Shown piece after piece: positions 6,835-13,824 of a DNA stretch of 23,943 bases. The stretch lies in NCBI GenBank assembly GCA_041305385.1, contig JBFYLO010000060.1, positions 1-23,943 of the forward strand. The letters are read 5' to 3'. The translations under genes were made by a program, and so were the position numbers. Position 1 is the first letter of the stretch. The number at the start of each line of letters is the position of its first letter. Below the pieces are notes generated by a model. That model was not told the DNA's origin. It searched no databases and saw only the letters and a program-made list of their open reading frames with translations. Source of the DNA: JAKAKT01 sp041305385. GTDB lineage: Archaea > Micrarchaeota > Micrarchaeia > Burarchaeales > JAKAKT01.

Positions 6835-7191
6835 ATGGAGATGACTCCAGAGCAGATTCATGGAAAGTTATTGGAGATGGGCGTTTCGAAGCTCGATGCG
6901 GAACTCGTCGTGAACTGCATAAACCGGAAGAGCTCTTACACGTGGCTGAACACCGACCCCATCACCCAGGACCAGATTTGCATCGTCAACGACTTCATCG
7001 CGAAGAATGACATGGGCGTGAAGGTCATCCTCTCCGAGGTCCCCTACCAGAACAAGTTCATTTGGGACGTTAAGATAACGTGCCCGAAGCCAGTTGCCCA
7101 AAGCGAGCCTTCCCAGGCCCTTGCCCCTGAAACGGCGAAACAATACGGGCCGGAAGGACGCTTCAGGAGCATCTCGGAATTGGGGCTTTAG
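6835..7191 (+). CDS. Unrecognised 118-aa soluble protein
   Basis: It has its own TATA box and a GGGGTG ribosome-binding site about 10 nt before the ATG. Residues 1-85 look like a compact domain: two helices (TPEQIHGKLLEMG and KLDAELVVNCINRK) and then a strand region (GVKVILSEVPYQNKFIWDVKI). A low-complexity tail rich in Pro, Ala, Ser and Gln follows. There are two Cys but no zinc motif, signal peptide or membrane helix. I do not recognise the family. It is a single gene between a divergent and a co-directional promoter, so the context gives no function. Confidence 0.7.
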   Translation: MEMTPEQIHGKLLEMGVSKLDAELVVNCINRKSSYTWLNTDPITQDQICIVNDFIAKNDMGVKVILSEVPYQNKFIWDVKITCPKPVAQSEPSQALAPETAKQYGPEGRFRSISELGL

Positions 7192-7214
7192 GCGGCTTTC
7201 GACAGAAGAAGCAG

Positions 7215-7225
7215 TTTATAAAATT
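7215..7225 (+). promoter_or_regulatory. TATA box of the thioredoxin-like gene
   Basis: TTTATAAAATT lies about 30 nt before the ATG at 7251, implying a nearly leaderless transcript. Confidence 0.6.
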
Positions 7226-7250
7226 CATCGCCAATACCTTATCGAATTTT

Positions 7251-7709
7251 ATGGCCAAAAAAAAGGAGCGGCGGGAAGTTAGTAAGCCGAAGGGCCCTAA
7301 AAAAAAGCCCGCGGGAAGCCGGCTCTCGGACCTCCTATTGGCGCTCTTCAGTGTATTCATAGCGCTGGGAACGGCGTTTCTGCTCTTTTCCTCGTTTTCC
7401 GAAAGCGAGACCGAGCCGAGCCCGATAACGAGCCATCTGATTGAGTTCTACGGGCGAGAATGCCCGCACTGCGTGAGTATGGCGCCAGTCGTCTCCCAGG
7501 TGGAGAAAGATATCGACGTGACATTCTCAAGGCTCGAAGTCTGGCACAACTCCGGGAATTACCATGTTTTTGAGAATTACCTCGACGCCATAGGCCCGGC
7601 TTGCGGGGGAGGCCTTGCAGTGCCTGCGTTTTACAACGTGAAAACAGGCAAGGCGCTGTGCGGAGAGGTCTCGAGAGAGGAGCTCATCGCCTTTGCGAAG
7701 GAGGATTAG
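7251..7709 (+). CDS. Membrane-anchored thioredoxin-fold protein with CPHC motif
   Basis: The 152-aa protein has a very basic N-terminus (residues 1-24), one membrane helix (about 27-48) and then a thioredoxin-like domain facing out of the cell. HLIEFYGRECPHCVSMAPV carries the redox pair Cys71/Cys74. GLAVPAFYNV supplies the cis-Pro strand, and SREELIAFAKE is the final helix. Two further Cys (PACGGG and KALCGE) could form a second disulfide or relay. A CPHC motif is typical of DsbA/DsbC-like oxidoreductases. It could form or repair disulfides in the Cys-rich exported proteins coded in this window (inference). Its 3' end overlaps the convergent TtuA-like gene by 26 nt. Confidence 0.8.
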   Translation: MAKKKERREVSKPKGPKKKPAGSRLSDLLLALFSVFIALGTAFLLFSSFSESETEPSPITSHLIEFYGRECPHCVSMAPVVSQVEKDIDVTFSRLEVWHNSGNYHVFENYLDAIGPACGGGLAVPAFYNVKTGKALCGEVSREELIAFAKED

Positions 7710-8556
7710 GCTCGGCCCGCAGAATCGAGAACATCTCGCACGTCCTGCAGACCCCTTTTCTCGAAGGCTCCCCGCAGAGTTTGCAGGGAAGGAGTTTTTC
7801 ATTTCGAGTGCGGATTTTTCCCTGGATTTCCAGGAAGGTTTCGACTATGTTTTTTCTTAGGCCAGGGTATGTCCTTTCGAGTTTCTCAAGCTCCTCGTAT
7901 ATGTTCCTCCCGAAAGAGCCCTTTGAGCATGGGCACCGCTCGTAAAGAACCGGGAAGTTCATTTCTTCGGAATAGCGCCTTATTTCGGAAGCGGGGCAGA
8001 AATACAATGGCTTTATCCTCGGCACGAAGCCGCTTCCCCCATGGATTCTCCCAGGCCCGGAGAGGAGGCAAAGCTCGGGGTTCCCATTCAATAGATTCAT
8101 GGTGAAGGTCCTCGCCTCATCATCTAGGTTATGCCCGGTGGCGAGCCTGCCCGCCCCGAGTTCGCGGGCCTTCCTGCTGAGAATCGTTTTCTTCATCACC
8201 CCGCATATGGAACAGGATGTGAGGCTGGTCTTCGCTTGCAAGGAGGACTTGATGTAGCAAACGGACGCACCGAAATAATCCCTGGTCGATGCAAAATGGA
8301 GTTTTATCCCGCCGTCCTTGCAGAAGGAAGTTATGTTCTTTCTGTTCTCAACTGACCAATCCCCGATTCCGAGGTCTATGTGGAGAGCTTCAACAGGGTA
8401 GCCGTCCTTGTGCATGATGCTGAGAACGCTTGTCGAGTCCTTGCCCCCGGAGCAGGCGACGAGGACTCTGTCGGTCCTGCCCGCAAGCCGGTGCTTTTTT
8501 ATCGTCCCGAGAACTTTGCTCTCGAATTTTTTTCCGAAGCGCGACGCCATGGTCAT
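7684..8556 (-). CDS. TtuA/Ncs6-TtcA family tRNA 2-thiolation ATPase, lacking the N-terminal zinc finger
   Basis: This 290-aa PP-loop ATPase has SGGKDS (36-41), which binds ATP, and GHNLDDEA (141-148), the family signature. CSIC (Cys115, Cys118) and CPC (208-210) can supply the three Cys that hold the Fe-S cluster in TtuA. A C-terminal zinc motif CKLC-CRTC (258-273) is present. These enzymes activate tRNA U54 (TtuA) or U34 (Ncs6) and insert sulfur. Archaeal TtuA-type proteins usually begin with a CxxC zinc finger of about 25 residues. This one begins directly at the helix that follows it. An AATTTAAAG TATA-like box about 20-30 nt upstream shows no room for a longer N-terminus. ATG 8556 or 8550 is the start. 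Confidence 0.8.
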   Translation of the reverse strand: MTMASRFGKKFESKVLGTIKKHRLAGRTDRVLVACSGGKDSTSVLSIMHKDGYPVEALHIDLGIGDWSVENRKNITSFCKDGGIKLHFASTRDYFGASVCYIKSSLQAKTSLTSCSICGVMKKTILSRKARELGAGRLATGHNLDDEARTFTMNLLNGNPELCLLSGPGRIHGGSGFVPRIKPLYFCPASEIRRYSEEMNFPVLYERCPCSKGSFGRNIYEELEKLERTYPGLRKNIVETFLEIQGKIRTRNEKLLPCKLCGEPSRKGVCRTCEMFSILRAEPNPPSQRR

Positions 8557-8639
8557 TTTTTTGCCGAGCGACTTTAAATTGATATTACCGGAACTGGGGG
8601 TTTTATTAACTCAGAATCACCAGTTCAATCGTGGCGACC

Positions 8640-9092
8640 ATGGGAAAAGATTCTTCAACTAAAGCGGATGCCGTCCAAGAAGGCGATTGGAGAGCAGAGC
8701 TTGAGAGCGTATCATATACTGGGATAAGGCATGTCGCCAACTTGCATATTTACAGGAAACCTTCGTGGGCCAAGCAGAGGAGCGCATTCGACCTGGTGGA
8801 GCCGGTTGACTACAGGCCCCGGGATGTCGCGGGAGGTTTTTGGAAGGCGATGGTTTCGGTCCCGATGCTCGTCCTGCTCGCGCTTCCCCTTCTCGCGGTC
8901 TTCGCAGTAACCTCGTTCCATTACGGGGTTTTGCCTGACTCGATAACCCCGGAGATGTTCAAGGTTGCCCAGTCGGATTCCAAGAGCCAGACTTATCTCG
9001 CGGGGTTCTGGGCCCTCGCCCTCATCGCGTTTGTCCCCTGGAGCTCGATGATGTGCGGGATTGAGAACAAATTCTTAAAGTATTTCGAGTGA
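8640..9092 (+). CDS. Small membrane protein with two helices, unrecognised
   Basis: From ATG 8640 the product is 150 aa; a GTG at 8631 is also in frame. A hydrophilic N-terminal half contains HIYRKPSWAKQRSAFDLVEP. Two membrane helices follow: WKAMVSVPMLVLLALPLLAV at about residues 70-95 and LAGFWALALIAFVPWSSMM at about 120-140. A loop of about 25 residues separates them. TTTTATTAAC at 8601-8610 is a fitting TATA box for a leaderless transcript. I recognise no family. It is followed, within about 75 nt, by a separate promoter for the zinc-ribbon gene. Confidence 0.7.
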   Translation: MGKDSSTKADAVQEGDWRAELESVSYTGIRHVANLHIYRKPSWAKQRSAFDLVEPVDYRPRDVAGGFWKAMVSVPMLVLLALPLLAVFAVTSFHYGVLPDSITPEMFKVAQSDSKSQTYLAGFWALALIAFVPWSSMMCGIENKFLKYFE

Positions 9093-9166
9093 GCTGTGGC
9101 CGAGGATTCAGAAAAATCAAACTAAACGTCAACAGTAAGGTATTTAAACATCAAGTATTACAAAGT

Positions 9167-9412
9167 ATGAGCATGTATGAAAAAGAAAAACCAGAGTTAT
9201 TTGAATACGAGATAAGGCACAGGGGGGGCGCCTCGCACACTCTCGCAAAAACCAAGAGGGAGATTGTCGACCTGATAGAGAGAAGCGAGTGCGAGAAGTG
9301 CAACCAGGTCATGGATGTCAAGGTGGACCGGAACAACACCAGCATCGCCATATTGAAGTGCCCCAAGTGCAAGGACCAGTATGTCTTCCCTGCTGACGTG
9401 CTCTGGTTGTAG
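9167..9412 (+). CDS. Small zinc-ribbon protein (81 aa)
   Basis: Two in-frame ATGs (9167 and 9173) are possible. A TATA box, TATTTAAA at 9141-9148, puts transcription start almost at the codon, so the mRNA is leaderless. Longer in-frame extensions upstream would run through this promoter. The protein has a basic helix (KTKREIVDLIERSE) and then a zinc ribbon CEKC...CPKC with 19 residues between the pairs. It resembles small archaeal zinc-ribbon adaptors, but I cannot name the family. T-tracts follow the stop. Confidence 0.7.
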   Translation: MSMYEKEKPELFEYEIRHRGGASHTLAKTKREIVDLIERSECEKCNQVMDVKVDRNNTSIAILKCPKCKDQYVFPADVLWL

Positions 9413-9431
9413 GGCGGTTTGGCCGGTGGCC

Positions 9432-9460
9432 CTTTTTGCCTATTTTTGCCTATTCTTTTG
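9432..9460 (+). terminator. Repeated T-tracts after the zinc-ribbon gene
   Basis: Three T-runs in succession (9433-9437, 9443-9447, 9456-9459), with the unit TTTTTGCCTA repeated, lie 20-50 nt after the stop. This arrangement suits an archaeal terminator. Confidence 0.5.
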
Positions 9461-9503
9461 TTTCGGCCTTTAATTGGTGCAAAATCACAGATTCTCTTTT
9501 TTT

Positions 9504-9533
9504 GTTATTTTTATAACATCACGTTATTATATG
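9504..9533 (+). promoter_or_regulatory. lysW promoter with operator-like half-sites
   Basis: TTATTATATG (9524-9533) is a likely TATA box, with transcription start expected near 9555. Directly upstream, and overlapping it, are three copies of one 5-nt half-site in alternating orientation: GTTAT (9504-9508), ATAAC (9513-9517) and GTTAT (9523-9527). The second and third form a perfect inverted repeat with a 5-nt spacer. Lrp/AsnC-type regulators such as LysM control LysW pathways in Sulfolobus; that one binds here is inference. Confidence 0.5.
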
Positions 9534-9579
9534 CCAAACTCATTTTATTACACAATAGTTCAGTTTGAGGTGAATTATC

Positions 9580-9750
9580 ATGAGTGGAGCAGAGTGTCCT
9601 GAATGCGGCGCATCCATAGCGCCAAGGGAAGGAGTGGATGTGGGGGAGATAATCGCATGCCCGGATTGCGGGACAAAGCTGGAGGTCAAGAGCCTCGGGC
9701 CGTTCTCCGTGGACAAGGCGCCTTCTGTTGAGGAGGACTGGGGCGAGTAG
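9580..9750 (+). CDS. lysW: LysW, amino-group carrier protein
   Basis: The 56-aa product has the LysW design: an N-terminal zinc ribbon (CPEC at 6-9, CPDC at about 28-31), an acidic stretch, and the C-terminal motif EDWGE. The terminal Glu gamma-carboxyl receives the amino group of 2-aminoadipate or glutamate, which protects it while LysZ, LysY and LysJ act on the side chain. GAGGTGA (9567-9573) lies 6 nt before the ATG. It is first in a run of five pathway genes, with a 138-nt gap to lysX that holds a 14-nt palindrome. That gap could let the carrier be made in excess (inference). Confidence 0.95.
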   Translation: MSGAECPECGASIAPREGVDVGEIIACPDCGTKLEVKSLGPFSVDKAPSVEEDWGE

Positions 9751-9766
9751 ACACAAACTAAAGAAT

Positions 9767-9780
9767 GCGCCTCGAGGCGC
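9767..9780. repeat. 14-nt perfect palindrome between lysW and lysX
   Basis: GCGCCTCGAGGCGC reads the same on both strands, and flanking T/A extends the stem by one pair. A twin, GCGCCCCGGGGCGC, lies at 20747-20760. As RNA it would be a stable stem with a 4-nt loop; as DNA it could be a dimeric protein site. Confidence 0.6.
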
Positions 9781-9823
9781 AAGCGTTCCCAATTGCACTC
9801 GAGCGAAACTGGAATCGGGTCAG

Positions 9824-9904
9824 ATGATTTACATGGAAAAAACGGAATTTAACCCGCACGCGAACGCGCGGGCTGCGGAAGTGTTTGCATGGGTATGCGG
9901 CTAG
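9824..9904 (+). other. Possible 26-codon leader ORF overlapping the lysX start
   Basis: ATG 9824 to TAG 9904 codes MIYMEKTEFNPHANARAAEV and six more residues, and overlaps the lysX start codon by 16 nt in another frame. It has a weak GGGTCAG upstream and contains the imperfect hairpin 9853-9872 (CCCGC...GCGGG). It may be chance, or a coupled leader. Confidence 0.2.
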
Positions 9905-10743
9905 CCCTTCTTTTCACTATCTTGACCCCTGAGAACAAGATGCTCATCGATAGCGCTAGGAAGAAGGGAGTCGAGCTCGAAAGGCTCCAGGACAGCGAGA
10001 TGCTCATGGAAGTCACTGGCGGGAGAAGGGAGCTTGACGGAGTCCTTCAACGCTCCTCGTCCTATGCGAGGACGCTTTACAGCTCGTTTTATCTTGAGCA
10101 GCTCGGGACCTTCGTTTGCAATCCCTACGAAACGCACAGGAAATGCGGGGACAAGTTTCTCGCTTCTACGCTCCTTGCCAGGGCCGGAGTCCCGACCCCG
10201 AAAACCTACGGGGCTTTCACCCCGGAGAAAGCGACCGAAGCTGCGAAGAAATTGGGATTCCCGGTTGTGATGAAGCCGGTTTTCGGGAGCTGGGCGAGGC
10301 TCGTGCACAGGCTCAACGACCGCGAGGCCCTGGAGGCGGAGCTCGAGAACAGGGAGGAGATGGGCCACGCGTTCCAGAAAGTCTACTACCTGCAGGAGCA
10401 CGTGAACAAGCCCGGCAGGGATATCCGGGCATTCGTCATCGGCGGCGAGTGCGTGGGGGCGATTTACAGGAACTCAACCGAGAAGTCGGGGTGGATAACG
10501 AACACCGGGAGGGGAGGGACTGCTTCCAACTGCCCGGTTACAAAGGAGCTTGGGGAACTTGCACTTAAAGCCGCGTCGGTCTTCGGGGAAGGAATCTACG
10601 GGGTCGACATGATGGAATCGGAGCGCGGGATGCTTGTTCACGAGGTGAACCACACCACCGAGTTCAGGAATTCGGTCGAGCCCACCGGGGCCGACATCCC
10701 TGGAAAGATGATTGACTTCTTCGTTTCAAGGGCACGGAGGTAA
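9889..10743 (+). CDS. lysX: LysX, LysW-alpha-aminoadipate (or glutamate) ligase
   Basis: This 284-aa ATP-grasp ligase (282 aa if ATG 9895 is used) joins the amino group of 2-aminoadipate and/or glutamate to the LysW C-terminus. The family marks are in order: CGDKFLAS, FPVVMKPVFGSWARLV (ATP-binding Lys and Gly loop), YLQEHVNKPGRDIRAFVIGG, WITNTGRGG, GVDMMESERG and HEVNHTTEFRNS with the Mg-binding Glu/Asn. Length matches the Thermus enzyme (about 280 aa). Which amino acid it prefers cannot be read here, since no homocitrate-pathway genes are in view. lysY follows 4 nt after the stop. Confidence 0.93.
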   Translation: MGMRLALLFTILTPENKMLIDSARKKGVELERLQDSEMLMEVTGGRRELDGVLQRSSSYARTLYSSFYLEQLGTFVCNPYETHRKCGDKFLASTLLARAGVPTPKTYGAFTPEKATEAAKKLGFPVVMKPVFGSWARLVHRLNDREALEAELENREEMGHAFQKVYYLQEHVNKPGRDIRAFVIGGECVGAIYRNSTEKSGWITNTGRGGTASNCPVTKELGELALKAASVFGEGIYGVDMMESERGMLVHEVNHTTEFRNSVEPTGADIPGKMIDFFVSRARR

Positions 10744-10747
10744 TGGG

Positions 10748-11812
10748 ATGGCATTCAAAGTTTCGATAATCGGGGCGTCGGGTTATACCGGCGGGGAGCT
10801 TCTGCGTTGGGCCCTCATGCATCCGGAGATGGAGTTGAAACAGGTCACTTCGGAGAGGTTCGCGGGAATCCCAGTGACCAAGCTGAACCCGAACCTGCGC
10901 GCATTCACCCAGGCCGAGTTCGTCTCGGTGAAAAAGCTCAACACCGACATCGATGCGCTGTTCCTCTGCCTGCCCCACAAGGTCTCGGCAGGCTATGTTA
11001 AACAATTCATCGAGACAGGGGCGAGGATAATCGACCTCTCAGCTGATTTCAGGCTCCACGACAAGGACGTTTATGCGAAATATTACCAGGAGCACCCGTG
11101 CCCGGAGCTTCTCGAGAAGGCAGTTTACGGGATTCCGGAGCTCCACCGGGAACAGATAAAGAACTCCAGGCTCGTGGCATGCGCCGGCTGTCTCTCAAGC
11201 TCGGTCATACTGGGGGCGGCGCCCCTCATTAAAGCGGGGCTTGTAGAGAATTCAACAATCATCGCGGACGCGAAAATCGGGAGTTCGGCGAGCGGAGCTG
11301 CGTTCGACATCTCGACCCACCACCCGGAGAGGCAGGGGGTCGTGCGCTCCTACAAGCCCTCTGGCCACAGGCACACTGCGGAGATAGAGCAGGAGCTGAA
11401 CGAGATTGCCTCCTCGGTCGGGGCGCAAACCAAGGTTTCAGTCGGGCTCACTCCCCACGCCGTGGAAATGGTGAGGGGCATACTCTCAACAATCCACGCG
11501 AGGCTCAACTCGCCGGTGAAGGACATCGACATCTGGAAAGCCTACCGGTCTTTCTATGCCGGGTCCCCGTTCATCCGGCTCGTAAAGGACAAGGATACCC
11601 TTTACCGATACCCGGAGCCGAAATGCGTGGCTGGCACGAATTTCGCGGACATCGGGTTCGAAATCGACCCGGAGAGGCCGCGCTTGATTGTTATGTCCGC
11701 CATAGACAACCTTGTGAAGGGCTCGGGGGGGCAGGCGGTTCAGTGCTTCAACCTCATGTTCGGGCTCGATGAGAAAACCGGGATTTGGCAGCCGGGATTC
11801 CACCCGATTTAG
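10748..11812 (+). CDS. lysY: LysY, LysW-aminoadipyl/glutamyl phosphate reductase
   Basis: The 354-aa NADPH-dependent reductase is related to ArgC. It converts the carrier-bound acyl phosphate made by LysZ to a semialdehyde. It has GASGYTGGELLRW (about residues 7-19) as nucleotide-binding loop. CAGCLSSSVILGAAPL carries the catalytic Cys, and TPHAVEMVRGI contains the catalytic His region. The C-terminus has NLVKGSGGQAVQCFNLM, a strong ArgC/LysY signature. ATG 10748 is chosen because GGAGGT at 10736-10741 lies 6 nt upstream, inside the end of lysX. lysZ-lysJ follows after 11 nt. Confidence 0.95.
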   Translation: MAFKVSIIGASGYTGGELLRWALMHPEMELKQVTSERFAGIPVTKLNPNLRAFTQAEFVSVKKLNTDIDALFLCLPHKVSAGYVKQFIETGARIIDLSADFRLHDKDVYAKYYQEHPCPELLEKAVYGIPELHREQIKNSRLVACAGCLSSSVILGAAPLIKAGLVENSTIIADAKIGSSASGAAFDISTHHPERQGVVRSYKPSGHRHTAEIEQELNEIASSVGAQTKVSVGLTPHAVEMVRGILSTIHARLNSPVKDIDIWKAYRSFYAGSPFIRLVKDKDTLYRYPEPKCVAGTNFADIGFEIDPERPRLIVMSAIDNLVKGSGGQAVQCFNLMFGLDEKTGIWQPGFHPI

Positions 11813-11823
11813 CTGGTGATTCG

Positions 11824-13824
11824 ATGGCGAAGCCGATAGTTGTAGTGAAAATAGGAGGGAGCATCGCAGGCGAGGCATCCAACCTAGCGAAAGACATAGC
11901 GATGCGCTCCGGCGAGTTCTCCTTCGTGATTGTCCACGGGGGGGCGAAGCAGACCACTGCGCTCTCGGAGAGGCTTGGAATCCAGCCGAAGTTCATAACC
12001 TCGCCCTCGGGAGTGAAATCGCGCTACACGGATTCCCAGGGGATTGAGACTTACACTCTGGCCATGAGGGGAGAGGTCAACGCTTCGCTTGTGCTCGCCC
12101 TCCAAAATGCCGGGGTGAACGCAGTCGGAATCTCGGGAATCGACGGGCGCCTCCTGTCGGCGAAGCAGAAGATTGTGACTGCTGTCGATGAGAGCGGGAA
12201 GCAGAGGATTGTGAGGGACGATTTCACCGGGAAGATAGAACGGGTTAATGCAAAAGCTCTCGAGGGACTTCTGGCCGGGGACTTCACGCCAGTTGTCGCG
12301 CCCATTGCGCTCGGGGAGAACAACCAGCCGCTCAATACCGACGGGGACAGGGCTGCGGCTGCAATAGCTGGCGCGCTCGGGGCTGAGAAGCTCCTGCTCA
12401 TGACTGATGTGGACGGGTATTACCGAAATTTCCCGAATGATTTGGCTCCTGTTCTCCAGAGGGCGGAGATAGACGCTGCCATCAGCAGCGCCTCCGGGGG
12501 AATGAAGAGGAAACTGATGGCCTGCGGGGAGGCGATTGACATGGGAGTCGGAGAGGCAGTAATCGCCAACGGGACCAGGGAAAAACCTGTTTCCGATGCA
12601 CTTGGGGGAGCGGGAACGCATATTGGAGGAAAGGAAAAAACGAGGCATACTAATGCTTCCCTTGTTGAACTGGAGACCGCGCTCGAGATGAACACCTACA
12701 GAAAAAGGGATATCGCGATTGTTTGGGGGAAGGGCAGCTTGGTTTGGGATGCTGAGGGAAGGGAGTACATCGACTTCACGAGCGGAATCGGGGTCAGCGT
12801 TCTCGGGCATGCACATCCGAAACTTTGCGAAGCAATCTCAAGGCAGGCGAACACAATCATTACCTGCAACGAGGCATTCGCCAATGACCAGAGGACGGAA
12901 CTGCTCGGGAGGCTTTCGAAGCTCTGGCTCAGCGCAACTGGGAGAAAGGGACACACCTTCCTCTCGAATTCCGGCACAGAGGCCAACGAGGCGGCACTGA
13001 AGCTCGCAAGGGCAAAGACTGGCAGGAAGAGCTTTGTTTCAGCGATGAACTCATTCCACGGCAGGACTGCTGGAAGCCTTGCTCTCACTTTCAAACCCAA
13101 ATACAGGGAGAGGTTCGAGCCGCTGATTGGCCCGATAACAAGGACAAGGCTCAATGATGTTGAGGGCCTCAAGAACGCAGTGAATTCAGACACTGCGGCA
13201 CTCTTCCTGGAAGTAATACAGGGGGAGGGGGGAGTCAGGCTTGCAAAGGACGAGTTCCTCAGAGCCGCAAGGGACATCTGCACCGACAGGGGCGCTCTTC
13301 TAATCTTTGATGAAGTCCAGGTGGGCATGGGGAGAACTGGAAAATTCTTTTCATTCGAGCACTCGAAAGTGAGCCCGGACATCGCGACAATGGCAAAGGG
13401 CCTGGCAGGCGGGGTTCCGATAGGGGCGACGATTGCCAACGAGGATGTTTGCGTTTTCAAACCACTCGAGCATGGCTCTACGTTCGGCGGGAATCCGCTG
13501 AGCTGCGCAGCTGCCAGTGCCGCGCTGGGGGCATTTGAAGAAGAAAAAATTCTGGAACTGGTCCAAACAAACGGGGAGTGGCTGAAAGCCCAGCTTGAGA
13601 GCATGAAGCAGAGACATCCGTCGGTTCTTGAGGTCAGGGGCAGAGGGCTCATCTGGGGGATGGAGCTCAAGGTTGAAGCCACGCCGCTGCTCAAGGATGC
13701 GCAATCGAAAGGGCTGTTGATTCTGTCTGCCGGGGATACTGTGGTGAGGCTGCTCCCGCCCCTTAACACTCCGCGAGAAATTTATGAGCGGGCGCTTCCA
13801 ATCCTTGATTCGGTGTTGCCATGA
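11824..13824 (+). CDS. lysZ-lysJ: LysZ-LysJ fusion: carrier-linked kinase plus PLP aminotransferase
   Basis: One uninterrupted 666-residue frame joins two pathway enzymes. Residues 1-267 are a full LysZ kinase (ArgB-like): VVVKIGGS near the start, VHGGAKQT at 38-45, VGISGIDGRLL at 101-111, LNTDGDRAA at 170-178 and TDVDGYY. Residues about 278-666 are a full LysJ/ArgD-type aminotransferase. It has YIDFTSGIGV (315-324), SNSGTEANEAALKLAR (381-396), DEVQVGMGRTG (496-506), PLP-binding Lys525 in ATMAKGLAGG, and HGSTFGGNPLSCA. The linker (268-285) is short and charged. A G/A-rich stretch with A6 (12635-12640) lies in it, so an assembly indel cannot be excluded. The start is ATG 11824, after GGTGATT. 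lysK overlaps the stop as ATGA. Confidence 0.93.
   Translation: MAKPIVVVKIGGSIAGEASNLAKDIAMRSGEFSFVIVHGGAKQTTALSERLGIQPKFITSPSGVKSRYTDSQGIETYTLAMRGEVNASLVLALQNAGVNAVGISGIDGRLLSAKQKIVTAVDESGKQRIVRDDFTGKIERVNAKALEGLLAGDFTPVVAPIALGENNQPLNTDGDRAAAAIAGALGAEKLLLMTDVDGYYRNFPNDLAPVLQRAEIDAAISSASGGMKRKLMACGEAIDMGVGEAVIANGTREKPVSDALGGAGTHIGGKEKTRHTNASLVELETALEMNTYRKRDIAIVWGKGSLVWDAEGREYIDFTSGIGVSVLGHAHPKLCEAISRQANTIITCNEAFANDQRTELLGRLSKLWLSATGRKGHTFLSNSGTEANEAALKLARAKTGRKSFVSAMNSFHGRTAGSLALTFKPKYRERFEPLIGPITRTRLNDVEGLKNAVNSDTAALFLEVIQGEGGVRLAKDEFLRAARDICTDRGALLIFDEVQVGMGRTGKFFSFEHSKVSPDIATMAKGLAGGVPIGATIANEDVCVFKPLEHGSTFGGNPLSCAAASAALGAFEEEKILELVQTNGEWLKAQLESMKQRHPSVLEVRGRGLIWGMELKVEATPLLKDAQSKGLLILSAGDTVVRLLPPLNTPREIYERALPILDSVLP

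Noticed and set aside
12696..13769. 357-codon minus-strand ORF opposite lysJ
   Set aside because: Antisense shadow of a strongly conserved gene with high GC at third positions; Ser/Pro/Leu-rich and without domains.
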